Shown here: positions 17,620-26,206 of the stretch, in pieces
Layout: every line of letters starts with the position of its first letter
Numbering within the stretch: position 1 is the stretch's first letter
Origin: Shimia sp051201625
Lineage (GTDB): Bacteria; Pseudomonadota; Alphaproteobacteria; Rhodobacterales; Rhodobacteraceae
DNA length: 64,000 nt
Assembly: GCF_051201625.1 (NCBI RefSeq)
Contig: NZ_CP179203.1
Span: 2,666,001-2,730,000, forward strand
Direction of reading: 5' to 3'
Notes under the pieces: model-generated
The model's input: the letters and a program-made list of their open reading frames with translations, nothing else
Told to the model about the DNA's origin: nothing
The model's database searches: none
Program-made: the position numbers and the translations under genes

Positions 17620-18387
17620 CTAGGGTTTTTGACGCATCACGGAGACCCCTGTTGATGCAAACTGGTATTTCCACATATCGCGCGAATACACGCCGTGTTT
17701 CAAATAGTACTTTGTCGACTTATAGAACTTGACATCACTCGGTGGGCGATATGTCCCAGACATAACACGTTTACCATCAATAAAAACGGTTGTGCTAAAC
17801 CCAGATGCGCCATCGAACTTCACCACCACTTGTAGTTTGTAAGCGGTTCCATCACGGCGCAGCCTTGGCCCAGAATATCGCACATTAGTCATCTCGTTGT
17901 TGTAAACGCAGTCCGCCACCCCTTTGTCGAGCGAGTAGGAACTGCGAAACCGCAACCGATTATCGCTGTGCCAATCCAACTTTAAAGGCGGTGAACACGA
18001 ACCCCGACCATCGTGCACCTGAAACATGGTAAAGCTTTGGTTTGAGGATGCGTTCAGCCTTATAGACGACGTAAACATATAATTCATTGGTCTGTTTACG
18101 TCGATCTTTTTGCCATAGATCTCGGAACGCTGCGTGAACGTTCCGCGACTTACACATTGGTTCGTACTGGTGGTAAAAACATAATTCTTGCCTTTACGTT
18201 TGATTGCCCCTTTATCCACGCCACACGACGTTTTCCATTCAGGATTAAAGCTTCGCCATTTTCCTTCAGCCTTCAAATCGTGCGGTACGGCTGCAAATGA
18301 CAGTCCAATCACGGCGCTCAGACACAGTTGAAATATTCTGGTGCGATACGTCTGAGTTAAATTGGCAAACATAAAAAAATTCCTCAA
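17620..18387 (-). CDS. Secreted polysaccharide-lyase-like protein
   Basis: 255 residues with an N-terminal hydrophobic signal region (about residues 16-41, LCLSAVIGLSFAAVPHDLKA). The rest is beta-rich with strand patterns of a jelly-roll lyase: TMFQVHDGRGSCSPPLKLDW, then LRRDGTAYKLQVVVKFDG, VFIDGKRVMSGTY, and near the end YYLKHGVYSRDMWKYQF. The last motif (K-x-G-x-Y) is typical of heparin-lyase/alginate-lyase-like families (Polysacc_lyase type). The expected role is eliminative cleavage of an acidic polysaccharide outside the cytoplasm. A truncated paralogue lies at 27715-28048. No operon partner. Confidence 0.6.
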   Translation of the reverse strand: MRNFFMFANLTQTYRTRIFQLCLSAVIGLSFAAVPHDLKAEGKWRSFNPEWKTSCGVDKGAIKRKGKNYVFTTSTNQCVSRGTFTQRSEIYGKKIDVNRPMNYMFTSSIRLNASSNQSFTMFQVHDGRGSCSPPLKLDWHSDNRLRFRSSYSLDKGVADCVYNNEMTNVRYSGPRLRRDGTAYKLQVVVKFDGASGFSTTVFIDGKRVMSGTYRPPSDVKFYKSTKYYLKHGVYSRDMWKYQFASTGVSVMRQKP

Positions 18388-18882
18388 AAATGGCGAAGAA
18401 AGCCAACTTGGCTTTCGATGTCAATACTTAGAGCAACTCAAAAGGTCATTTCACAGGATGACAATTTCAGCCTAACTGCCATCCCGCCACCGATAAACAA
18501 TCGGATACACAGAACCATTTTAAATTTTTTACGAACCTCAAGAATTTTGTTTCTCAAACGCTGTGGAAAATGTTTACCAAACTCCAGTTTTTTGTTTCTT
18601 TTGTACGACGTAATGGGGGGAGAAATTCGTTTTTATTTTTGAAACAATCCAAAATACCACCCCTTCGGTCACATAAATTCGTGAGAACTCTTTAAAAGGT
18701 AAAAACTCTTAATTTTTCCGAAACCTTTCGCGCGTAATTCTGTTTCAGCGGGCAGAGTATAGTTTTTTTAATTTAGGTGATCTTAATCAACTGACCGCGC
18801 TGTTTTAATGTCGAGCGTGGTAAGAGGCCTATTCAGTTAAAGTTTCAACACTTCCTTCGGCTGACTTGAAGGAAGAAAGTTT
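18388..18882. other. AT-rich intergenic region upstream of rep
   Basis: Nearly 500 bases without a convincing gene; A/T tracts, several poly-T runs. It could contain the origin or control region of the replication module but I see no defined iterons. Confidence 0.3.
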
Positions 18883-20397
18883 TTGGAAATTTATAACAAT
18901 AATCAAACTAACAAAAGCCGGAGGGATGACCACACCGGTAGCACTGAACACAAAAGACAAATTACTCATGACGAAAGAATGCTGGTCGGTCACGAGATCG
19001 TAACGGTTGCCGGCAATCTTCGGCACGTGGGCAAAAACGCCAATTTCGATGGCCACTTCCCACTCAATCCCGGCTCAGCAAAATATCGAGAGATGTCCTC
19101 CGTTATCGTTAAAATGGGGGATAAAGTTGGTGTCAGTTTTCGCCGATCAGGCAAGATGAAGTCAGCACAATTGCTGCTCGGGCTTCCAGACAGTGAGTAT
19201 CTTGGCTTCAGCTACACTGCATCTAAGCATGATCGGCGACTGCCATCGGTCGCACTTGTGGACGCCACCCAAACTGCGGCGAACATCCAGTATCACTACG
19301 AGGTCAAAATTAAAGGACGGGCACAACTCGCTGCTTTAACTTTTCCAGTTTTCAATCAACGCATCACTGTAGAAAACTTTAAAGCTGGTGTTGATCTTGC
19401 TTTTGAGCGCTGGAACAAACTAAAGCGATCTTTCAAAAACGCCGGCCTGGGCGAAGTGATCTATGCTCAACTTGAAGATCCTTATGATCCAAAAACTCAA
19501 ACATTCTATCTTCATATCCATGCTTTTATTGAAATTGGATTTGGCGAGGGGAACCAAAAAAAGGTGCTGGCATTTTTGAAATCAGCAATCGATTGGACCG
19601 ACGGATATGGCGGCCTGAAACTTCAGGTGGTCCGCAAGGAAGATGTCCACAAAGCATTGCGCTACGGCACCAAGCCAAGCATCACGGCATATCAAATTGC
19701 CGTGGCAAAAAACTCAGACATATTTGCGACGTATCTTGCTCAGTCTGCAAAGAAACGTTTCACCAGGACTGAAGGTTCGCTAAAAACAACCCTAAAGGAA
19801 CTTAAGTTTCAGAGCAGACGACCTACTTTCCACCGTTGTGAGGACACCGGAAAACAAACCGTAAAACTTGTGGAGAAGCAAAAAAGAACAGGTGCCTCCA
19901 ACTCAAAGAATGACAGTAAAATCGGGACAGATAGGCGTCGAAGGGAGCATACATCAAGATTTCCAGAACAAAATATCTACTGTGGTTGCCGATCTACGTT
20001 TGCAGCGCCAGATAATCGCCTCCGAGCATTTGGCTTCATTCAAAATTTTGAGAAAGAAAGCTTTGTAAGATCATTGAAAATGGGCGGCCCCAAAAGTTTC
20101 TCTGAAGCGAACAGAGCGGCACGTTTGTCCTGGGAGCACAACACTGGACAGCGCTTTGATTTGAAGGAATACCTTAGGCCAATTGCAAAGCATCTCTTAG
20201 ATCTAATCGCAGACCAAGAAGTTCATAATTACACGGTAATCGTAAGCCCAACAGTTTTGGAAGCGTTACGAGCAATTGAACACGAACGCAAATCACCAAG
20301 TTCAAATTCCAAAAGATCAATCTCAAGCGTATTCAGGAGAAAGTTTTATATTAAAATGAATTCGATTTTTGCTAGATTTTGGCCCAAGAGATATTGA
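18883..20397 (+). CDS. Putative HUH-type rolling-circle replication initiator (Rep)
   Basis: 504 residues. The central region has the signature of an HUH endonuclease: strand-turn-strand with H211-I-H213 (FYLHIHAFIEI) preceded by an acidic QLEDPYDP, and about 48 residues later a Y/K pair Y261/K264 (VHKALRYGTKPS), the expected nicking tyrosine. The helix FERWNKLKRSFKNAG before it resembles the standard element ahead of the HUH motif in Rep proteins of small plasmids and ssDNA phages. The C-terminal 200 residues are basic and unassigned. It would nick an origin and start rolling-circle replication or transposition. Ribosome site and exact start are uncertain. Confidence 0.6.
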   Translation: MEIYNNNQTNKSRRDDHTGSTEHKRQITHDERMLVGHEIVTVAGNLRHVGKNANFDGHFPLNPGSAKYREMSSVIVKMGDKVGVSFRRSGKMKSAQLLLGLPDSEYLGFSYTASKHDRRLPSVALVDATQTAANIQYHYEVKIKGRAQLAALTFPVFNQRITVENFKAGVDLAFERWNKLKRSFKNAGLGEVIYAQLEDPYDPKTQTFYLHIHAFIEIGFGEGNQKKVLAFLKSAIDWTDGYGGLKLQVVRKEDVHKALRYGTKPSITAYQIAVAKNSDIFATYLAQSAKKRFTRTEGSLKTTLKELKFQSRRPTFHRCEDTGKQTVKLVEKQKRTGASNSKNDSKIGTDRRRREHTSRFPEQNIYCGCRSTFAAPDNRLRAFGFIQNFEKESFVRSLKMGGPKSFSEANRAARLSWEHNTGQRFDLKEYLRPIAKHLLDLIADQEVHNYTVIVSPTVLEALRAIEHERKSPSSNSKRSISSVFRRKFYIKMNSIFARFWPKRY

Positions 20398-20429
20398 TAC
20401 AATGAGGCAGCGGTATCGCATTAATCGGA

Positions 20430-20783
20430 ATGATGTCCATGATGTTGATTGTCATTTTCTTGCACTACCAGGTGGCGCTGCGAAGCTTTGCCTTAATCAC
20501 GCAGATTCCAGATCGCGTAACACGCTGGTTTGGTGCTCAAGCAGAAGGTCTTGGCGAAGAGGGCGATACAACAAATGTTGTTGGCGTCTTGAACAATAGC
20601 GCCGAAAACCGAATGCAACAAGTCGGCGGGGCCTCGATGATCAAGAAAAGAGACAATGCGGAGGGCACGCCTGGCGTTGGTGGCGGCGGTGACGGCGGTG
20701 GCGGCAATGGCGGTGGCAGTGGCAGTGGCGGTGGCAGTGGCGGTGGCAGTGGCGGGCCTCCTAAGAAGGCCAGGGAGAATTGA
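20430..20783 (+). CDS. Small membrane protein with Gly/Ser-rich tail
   Basis: 117 residues. One N-terminal transmembrane helix (MMLIVIFLHYQVALRSFALI) is followed by a soluble linker and a low-complexity tail of Gly/Ser/Asp (about residues 80-110), ending in the basic PPKKAREN. It starts 32 bases after the rep stop on the same strand and is followed at once by a strong hairpin, so the two form one transcription unit. Glycine-rich tails occur in filamentous-phage adsorption proteins and in conjugation pilus proteins, but no homology is visible. Function unknown. Confidence 0.5.
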   Translation: MMSMMLIVIFLHYQVALRSFALITQIPDRVTRWFGAQAEGLGEEGDTTNVVGVLNNSAENRMQQVGGASMIKKRDNAEGTPGVGGGGDGGGGNGGGSGSGGGSGGGSGGPPKKAREN

Positions 20784-20790
20784 CTAAAGC

Positions 20791-20820
20791 AATAAGGGCC
20801 CCAATTTCGGGGCCCTTATT
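20791..20820. terminator. Bidirectional hairpin terminator
   Basis: A perfect 12-bp inverted repeat AATAAGGGCCCC / GGGGCCCTTATT around AATTTC, between the converging Gly-rich gene and the coiled-coil gene. Its right half is duplicated at about 21331-21345. Confidence 0.8.
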
Positions 20821-20835
20821 CGATCTTTAAAAGAG

Positions 20836-21291
20836 TTAGTATGATATTCGCGTGTGTAAAAATTCTATCCAGTTTTTGCACTCTCTTCCCCACTTCTTAG
20901 CGTACAATTTGTCAAAGTTCTCCTTGAACTTGGTTATATACACATGATCAGCTATATTTGGCCGTTGACCTTTTCGATTACCCGAAGGTATTCGAAACTT
21001 CCCGTCATCGTTAAAAGCATGCATTCTAGCTGGGTTGTTTTCCTTGCCATGCACGTCATCCAAAAGCTTCATCAGATACTTTATTTGTGCATCTGAAGCA
21101 CTCTGATGAGACTTCCGCTTATCAGCAGAAAATCTATAATCGAGAACCTCCTGGTCCAGATTGTCAACCTCCTGCTCCAGCTCTTTAACCCGAGCCTGCT
21201 GCGCTCTGCCATACACTTTCCATTCGTCCAAATTACTAGAGAGTTTATTATTTAGTTGCCGGCTCATTCCATATAAAAAATTATCTGCCAT
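20836..21291 (-). CDS. Coiled-coil hypothetical protein, tandem paralogue 1
   Basis: 151 residues, ATG at 21291 after CAGGAGAAT. Begins MADNFLYGMSRQLNNKLSSN, then a coiled-coil stretch (RVKELEQEVDNLDQEVLDY), a helical YLMKLLDDVHGKENNPARMH and a basic C-terminal region (GKFRIPSGNRKGQRP, then KKWGRECKNWIEFLHTR). No family recognised; no signal peptide. It has an extra seven-residue insert in the coiled coil compared with the neighbouring copy at 21362-21796. It converges on the Rep/Gly-rich unit and shares its terminator. Confidence 0.6.
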   Translation of the reverse strand: MADNFLYGMSRQLNNKLSSNLDEWKVYGRAQQARVKELEQEVDNLDQEVLDYRFSADKRKSHQSASDAQIKYLMKLLDDVHGKENNPARMHAFNDDGKFRIPSGNRKGQRPNIADHVYITKFKENFDKLYAKKWGRECKNWIEFLHTRISY

Positions 21292-21361
21292 TTTAAATTC
21301 TCCTGTCGCCTTAATTAATTAGTCGCTCAATTTCGGGGCCCTTATTCGATCCTTAAAAGAG

Positions 21362-21796
21362 TTAGTATGATATTCGCGTGTGTAAAAATTTTATCCAGTT
21401 TTTGCACTCTTTTCCCCACTTCTTAGCGTACAATTTGTCAAAGCTCTCCTTGAACTTGGTTATATACACGTGGTCAGCTATCGTTGGCCGTTGTCCTTTT
21501 CGATTACCCGAAGGTATTCGAAACTTCCCGTCATCGTTATAAGCATGCTTTCGGGCTGGGTTGTTTTCCTTGCCATGCACGTCATCCAGAAGCTTCATCA
21601 GATACTCTGTACGAGCATCTGAGGCTATTTGGTGGGCGTTTCGTGAATCAATGGAATAATCATAATCGACAACCTCCTGCTCCAGCTCTTTAACCCGACC
21701 TTCCTGCTTTCCAGCATACGCTTGCCACTCCAGCAAGTTCTTAGCGGATTTACGATTTAGTGCCCGGCTCATTCCATATAAAAAATCATCTGCCAT
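21362..21796 (-). CDS. Coiled-coil hypothetical protein, tandem paralogue 2
   Basis: 144 residues, ATG at 21796 with the same upstream CAGGAGAATTTAAA as its neighbour. The two proteins are almost identical from LMKLLDDVHGKENNPAR to the C-terminus and diverge in the first 50 residues (MADDFLYGMSRALNRKSAKN). The repeat unit is 526 bp and includes the gene, its ribosome site and half of the hairpin terminator. Both frames remain open, so both copies have been kept functional or the duplication is recent. Confidence 0.6.
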   Translation of the reverse strand: MADDFLYGMSRALNRKSAKNLLEWQAYAGKQEGRVKELEQEVVDYDYSIDSRNAHQIASDARTEYLMKLLDDVHGKENNPARKHAYNDDGKFRIPSGNRKGQRPTIADHVYITKFKESFDKLYAKKWGKECKNWIKFLHTRISY

Positions 21797-22004
21797 TTTA
21801 AATTCTCCTGTAGCCTTAATTTTAAAAATAAATTCGAAAAAAATGGGCTTTGGTCACACCCTAAAATACTACCAGTTGCCTTTAACTTTCCACACCAAAA
21901 GTCCACATCATTTGGACAGAGAAAGCATTTTTTTGGCTCGTCGCAGCCACTAAGCTGTAAAAGATAAGAGAGATACGAAACGGAAGACGCACACGATAAA
22001 TTCA

Positions 22005-22240
22005 TTAGAAGAAAGATCCCTTTCGCACTGTTTGGCCGCGTAGCCCATCCAGCACGATCCTGATCTTCTCTTCGCTGGAATAATACTTGCGCGTGGCGCG
22101 TTTGATATCTTTGATGATCTTCTCGCCAGGGCTCTTCGTTGTCTTTTTCATCGTCCACTCCTTGGTGGCTACGATGAGCAACAAACACTCTCTTAGCAAA
22201 TAACCCTATTTGGACCCATAGGCGCTGACGTTAGACAGAC
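22005..22240 (-). mobile_element. IS3-family orfA 5' fragment
   Basis: The orfA start at 22151 (MKKTTKSPGEKIIKDIKRAT, then KIRIVLDGLRGQ) is preceded by CCAAGGAGTGGACG and the element end (GTCTAACGTCAGCGCC at about 22240). It is closely related to the fragment at 11971-12179 and cut after a similar distance. Confidence 0.7.
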
Positions 22241-22401
22241 CATGAAACTAAGACGCTTGCAGCACGCTAAATCTGCTGCTTAACTAAACAAAAATGAGCG
22301 GTGACTCCTCAAAGTCAAAACGCCTTCTGTCTCAAACTATTTGATGACGGACACTCATACAAGTAACACGAAGTCAGTCACAGAGAGTATAAATAACAAG
22401 C

Positions 22402-23001
22402 ATGAAAATGCTGATCACCGTAGCAACGGCATCAATCACTGGGCTATTCTCTAGCAGTTCAGCAATAGCAGAAGATATTAATCTCGAAGAATATGGCGAA
22501 CCTGCAATCATCTCATTCCACGCCGACCGAGCAAATGTGACGACTGATTCATCAGGTCAACATATTACTTTTGAAGGAATATCAGTTCTCGCCACGTTAA
22601 CAGCGTCAGTACATAAACATAATAAACGTCTATTTACCGCCTTTCCTATAAGTGAACTGCCTGAGGCGTGGAACTCTTGTAACGCTATGAAATTTGAAAA
22701 TAACTGGTTTCATAATGACGGCGTCAACAGTATTATAACGTTTGAAGCAGGGCCCGAAGGCCACAACGAACATGGCCATGTCTCGACAGCTCCACTCATA
22801 ACGCAAACAGCAGATGTTCTTCCGACGCTGGGTGGTGACGAGGGGGCATTGCATGTGATGCTTTTAGATGCAGCGTACGCCACAAACAGTTTGTCGTTTA
22901 ATTCAAGCGTTTTGTTAAAGTCAAAACCAGTAAGCAATGGCGAATACAGCAATGTTGTTGTAGCAACGGAGTGTACTTCTTGGGAGGGCTCGGGGCAGTA
23001 A
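22402..23001 (+). CDS. Exported hypothetical protein (199 aa)
   Basis: Clear signal peptide (MKMLITVATASITGLFSSSS, then AIAED) followed by a beta-rich mature part. Notable segments are a HNEHGHVSTAP histidine-rich stretch (residues about 121-131) and two late cysteines (C50 region NSCNAM and VVATECTSWEG). I recognise no family. It follows an IS3 fragment and is transcribed alone. Predicted to be periplasmic or secreted. Confidence 0.55.
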   Translation: MKMLITVATASITGLFSSSSAIAEDINLEEYGEPAIISFHADRANVTTDSSGQHITFEGISVLATLTASVHKHNKRLFTAFPISELPEAWNSCNAMKFENNWFHNDGVNSIITFEAGPEGHNEHGHVSTAPLITQTADVLPTLGGDEGALHVMLLDAAYATNSLSFNSSVLLKSKPVSNGEYSNVVVATECTSWEGSGQ

Positions 23002-23015
23002 GTGTGCGACGGGTC

Positions 23016-23072
23016 AGGGAATGCCGCGCGTAGATGAAAACCGTCAGGTGCAGATAACAGAGAAAAACGTTA
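23016..23072 (+). mobile_element. Short IS3 orfA fragment
   Basis: GGGAATGCCGCGCGTAGATG and CAGGTGCAGATAACAGAG match the orfA at 55384-55557 (GMPRVDAIHQVQITEQ). Only about 55 bp remain. Confidence 0.6.
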
Positions 23073-23266
23073 GGTTTATCCTAACTTGAGGACAAACAGG
23101 AGCAAATTGACTACTCGACTGATCCTATTAACATACAAATCATGATTTAAACCTCATAACCAAAATCGGAGTATGTAGTCACCCTGTAGTCAAACAGAAT
23201 AAAATCACGAGATATTGGCGTACAAATTAGTAATTGCGAAACCTGATTTCCTCAATGAAATCAATC

Positions 23267-23324
23267 TGGTACCCAAGTCCAAACTCGAACCAGCACGCCC
23301 GTTAAGGCGGGGGATTTTAAATCC
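23267..23324 (-). pseudogene. tRNA-Leu(UAA) 3' fragment (decayed; possible att remnant)
   Basis: Read on the minus strand: anticodon arm GGATTTAAAATCC (anticodon TAA), a variable arm, T-loop region GGTTCGAGT and a 3' end GGGTACCA. The T stem has only wobble or mismatched pairs and the 5' half is absent, replaced by sequence resembling an IS6/MITE end (TTCTGACAAG). It is not a functional tRNA. Such 3' fragments are typical of integrase attachment sites. Confidence 0.6.
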
Positions 23325-23514
23325 TTCTGACAAGTCCGCTAAAATTGAAGCCATTCAAATCTGGCATCAATTCACGAAAGCCCATCAGTAAAGCTGCTAT
23401 TACAATGGGCATTATTACAGTCATCATGAGATCACTACTTTCGATTTTAAAAGCAAACAAACGGCGCTTGAGATTTAAATCCACAAAAAGCTTAAGCGTT
23501 TGATCAGTCTTCAA
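23317..23514 (-). CDS. Short membrane peptide, C-terminus in tRNA remnant
   Basis: 65 codons with one hydrophobic helix (LMMTVIMPIVIAALLMGF). It starts 7 bases after the stop of the gene at 23521 and so may be its operon partner. Its last codons and stop fall inside the tRNA-Leu fragment, so the native C-terminus may be lost. No family recognised. Confidence 0.4.
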   Translation of the reverse strand: MKTDQTLKLFVDLNLKRRLFAFKIESSDLMMTVIMPIVIAALLMGFRELMPDLNGFNFSGLVRRI

Positions 23515-23520
23515 GTTTAA

Positions 23521-24039
23521 TTAATTAGTTTCTTCTGGAGTGAAAAAAACGGTCCCAAGGTTTGTATTTAGCCACCAATCTCTGTGCATTAAAATTCCAT
23601 CGGCAATATAGAGGTTCTTGAGAAGATAATTGGCGTCCCCTGTTGACTTTTTTAGAACTAAGCCATCACCATCGTTGAATCTTTTAAGTTCAATTGTATC
23701 ATCCCTCGACGCTGCATCTTTAAGAATTACGTGTACGGCCTCGACATCTGTGACCCTTTCCACCTGAAAATAGCAAACGCCTTCAAAAGCTCCCACACCA
23801 ACAGCAGTTACAGCAGCAGCGGCTATAGTTACGGGCTCTAATAATATTGCCACAGTGGCTCCATATGCAGCAGGGACTTCCGTCGAAGCAACAGCTGTTA
23901 CGCCCACAATTGCAGTGCCTATTGTTGATGCAGATTGTCCTACCAAGTTTGAGGGAGTGTAGTCACAAACTTTAGCATTGGCGGCCAAACCAAGCGAAGC
24001 ACATATTACAGTACTAGAAATTTGAAGTATATTTTTCAT
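23521..24039 (-). CDS. Exported/membrane hypothetical protein
   Basis: 172 residues. Signal peptide (MKNILQISSTVICASLGLAA, then NAKVC), then a long Ala/Val/Gly-rich hydrophobic section (VGQSASTIGTAIVGVTAVAS; AAAAVTAVGVGAFEGVCYF) that could span the membrane or form a helical hairpin, followed by a soluble C-terminal part (VHVILKDAASRDDTIELKRF...WWLNTNLGTVFF). Unknown family. Downstream on the same strand is the short peptide at 23317. Confidence 0.45.
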   Translation of the reverse strand: MKNILQISSTVICASLGLAANAKVCDYTPSNLVGQSASTIGTAIVGVTAVASTEVPAAYGATVAILLEPVTIAAAAVTAVGVGAFEGVCYFQVERVTDVEAVHVILKDAASRDDTIELKRFNDGDGLVLKKSTGDANYLLKNLYIADGILMHRDWWLNTNLGTVFFTPEETN

Positions 24040-24282
24040 GACACATTACTGGTTAGAATACTGAAGACAGTTCCACATTGGTACTAGAAATGCAATTTAG
24101 AAGTCATCATCACGTTTAAGATGGGTATCAATATGACTTTATATTCGTACGTACCATTTTGTATAAAAGCCCTAACCTAGCAAAATTTAATTCAAGCATT
24201 TGTTTTATTTCATTTTTTTAGATTTAAAGTTATGAAAAGTTAAGAAAAACATACTGTATAGCCCCCAAATTCTGGGCCATTA

Positions 24283-24878
24283 ATAGCTCAGATCAATTCG
24301 CCGAGTGCCGACAAAGTCAGGTTGCTGGTGGAACTTCGGCTATCGGCGGTTCGTTTGAGTTGGTAAGCGAGACAGGCGAAACAGTGACAGATCAAGATGT
24401 GCTTACAGAGCCATCTCTAATCTATTTTGGCTACACGTTTTGCCCAGACATTTGCCCAATGGATACTTTGCGAAACGCGGATGCGGTAACACTTCTTGAG
24501 GATCGTGGCAAAATCGTAAAGCCGATCATGATTTCAATCGACCCAGAGCGAGACACACCGGAAGTTTTGGCAGAATTAACAGATTACTTACACCCCAGGA
24601 TGCTTGGGCTTACCGGTTCTGCGGCACAGGTAAAAGCCGCCAGCCAAGCCTTCCGTACGTATTACAAAAAGCAAGAACCGGAAGATGGTGATGCGGAGTA
24701 TTATCTTGTAGATCACTCAACCTTCACGTGCCTGACGTTACCGGAAATTGGATTCGTTGAGTATTTTCGGAGAGATGTTACGCCAGAAAAAATGGCAGAG
24801 CGTGTTGGTTGCTTCCTAGATAAGGTGTTAGTGATTGATAACGCCTCGCTTTTTACCCCTTTTTTTGAACCACTTTAA
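24283..24878 (+). pseudogene. Sco1/SenC-like copper chaperone, 5'-truncated
   Basis: The Sco thioredoxin-like domain is complete: FAECRQ lead-in, copper-binding CxxxC in GYTFCPDICPMD, SIDPERDTPEVL, and the conserved histidine in LVDHSTFT. These proteins deliver copper to cytochrome oxidase from the periplasmic side of the membrane. The frame continues upstream of the only start-like codon (TTG 24360) as GGTSAIGGSFELVSE, but the N-terminal membrane anchor and any ATG are missing; the reading frame begins in unrelated AT-rich DNA. Probably non-functional, or exported only if an unseen start exists. Confidence 0.65.
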
Positions 24879-24959
24879 AACGTGCAGCGCAGTGTCGCCG
24901 AAATCACTGTTTCCCATGTTGAAAAGCAAACAGAACGCCACGTATGTCCAAACCGCGCT

Positions 24960-25270
24960 GAAATGAGAAACAAAATGTCAGATGCAATCAAATACCTATG
25001 GGCGAACCAGGCTCAAGGAACCCTAGAGCAGGTCTACGTCAACCACCATGAGGTGGATGGGATATCGCGCGTGGAATCCAGAAGGCAATCATCGATGATG
25101 AGGGTGACGCTTGCCGCCTACTCTGCGGCGATGGATTGCAATTTGATGACCAGCCAAAACTGCCATCGAAACCTGGCAAAACCAGAGTGATTGAGTGTCG
25201 CAACGGTGGTATATTGCACTGGCCTCAGATGTGGGTGACTGAATTCAATTTTCGGGAAAAGCGGGCATAA
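24960..25270 (+). pseudogene. Unidentified frameshifted gene remnant
   Basis: One frame opens with MSDAIKYLWANQAQGTLEQV; after a shift near 25060 another frame continues GIQKAIIDDEGDACRLLCGD, then KTRVIECRNGGILHWPQMWV. Both look like protein. No family recognised. Confidence 0.3.
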
Positions 25271-25871
25271 TATGCAAGCGCCGAGAAATACGCAAAAGGC
25301 AGCTACCAAAAAAAATCCGCTATGATTGCGTAGTATCAGTTTGGCAGGCCGATTTTACAGCTCGCGATAAGGTAGCGTTCTGTCAAGGTTCCTTTGGAGG
25401 AGCCATTTACTTTAGATTTGATTGAGATCGTTCTTTTTCATATGAAGTTTTATAAAAAAATTCTCTCTTTAGCATGATCAAAAATCTACAAAATAATCTC
25501 ATCAATGTAATGGCATTTTTTCTTCAAATTGGTAAGAAAAATTTAAACATATAAGTTTAAATTTTGAGGAATATAGTGATTTCTGTTCGCATTTATTGAA
25601 GTAAATTATTCATTTTTGTAACCCGTCTTATCGTAAATCATAATTATCAACAATTGATCAGCACCTGCTAAAACTTCTGCCAAAATTGGGTAAAAAAATT
25701 TTCCTTCACCGTGATACTTCTTCGGTCAACTCGGATCTTATATTATTTCATTTATTCTATAGAATTCTCTGGAGGATCGCATCTTCAAAACTAATTTTGA
25801 TTTAAAAATAATTAAAACTAAAAGGTAGATTTTGACTTTGCCTTATTTTATCTTATTTTGAAATTGTTCGC
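25271..25871. other. AT-rich region without gene
   Basis: About 600 bases, strongly A/T-rich compared with the surroundings, with many poly-A/T runs. No ORF of note, no repeat recognised. May be decayed foreign DNA or a promoter-rich spacer for the gene at 25906. Confidence 0.35.
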
Positions 25872-25905
25872 GTGAAACTTCAAATCAATCAAAACAGGAA
25901 TAGAA

Positions 25906-26202
25906 ATGACTTGCATTGTAAACCTACAAATACCCGTAAAGCAGGAAGCAAAGGCGAAATTCTTTGCAGATTTTGCAACTCTCGTTGTAGCAACTCGTTC
26001 ACGTCCAGACTGCATGTGGCTTTATTTAACAGACAACGAAGAAACTGGCCAAGTAGAAGCGGTTTCGATGTGGACTAGCAAAGCAGCATATGAAGAATAT
26101 TTAAATTGGAGAATGTCTTATGGCGCACTAGACGGTCTCGCAGACGTCCTCGAAGGAGAACCTGTGTGGCGCTACTTGGAAGTTCGCCACGCAATGCCCT
26201 AA
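25906..26202 (+). CDS. ABM-domain (antibiotic biosynthesis monooxygenase-like) protein
   Basis: 98 residues with the ferredoxin-like dimeric alpha/beta-barrel pattern: IVNLQIPVKQEAKAKFFADF, then SRPDCMWLYLTDNEETGQV, then VSMWTSKAAYEEYLNWRM and a C-terminal strand. CAGGAATAGAA provides a ribosome site before ATG. ABM proteins are small oxygenases or heme/quinol-related enzymes, but many have no known substrate. It stands alone, directly followed by a family-B repeat. Confidence 0.65.
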   Translation: MTCIVNLQIPVKQEAKAKFFADFATLVVATRSRPDCMWLYLTDNEETGQVEAVSMWTSKAAYEEYLNWRMSYGALDGLADVLEGEPVWRYLEVRHAMP

Positions 26203-26206
26203 ATTA

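Noticed and set aside
20680..20760. GGTGGCAGTGGC-type repeats as a CRISPR or minisatellite
   Set aside because: They are in-frame Gly/Ser codons of the protein at 20430-20783. There are no spacers.
18883..21796. Complete filamentous prophage
   Set aside because: Only a Rep-like protein and a Gly-rich membrane protein fit; no Zot-like ATPase, coat protein or ssDNA-binding protein is visible.
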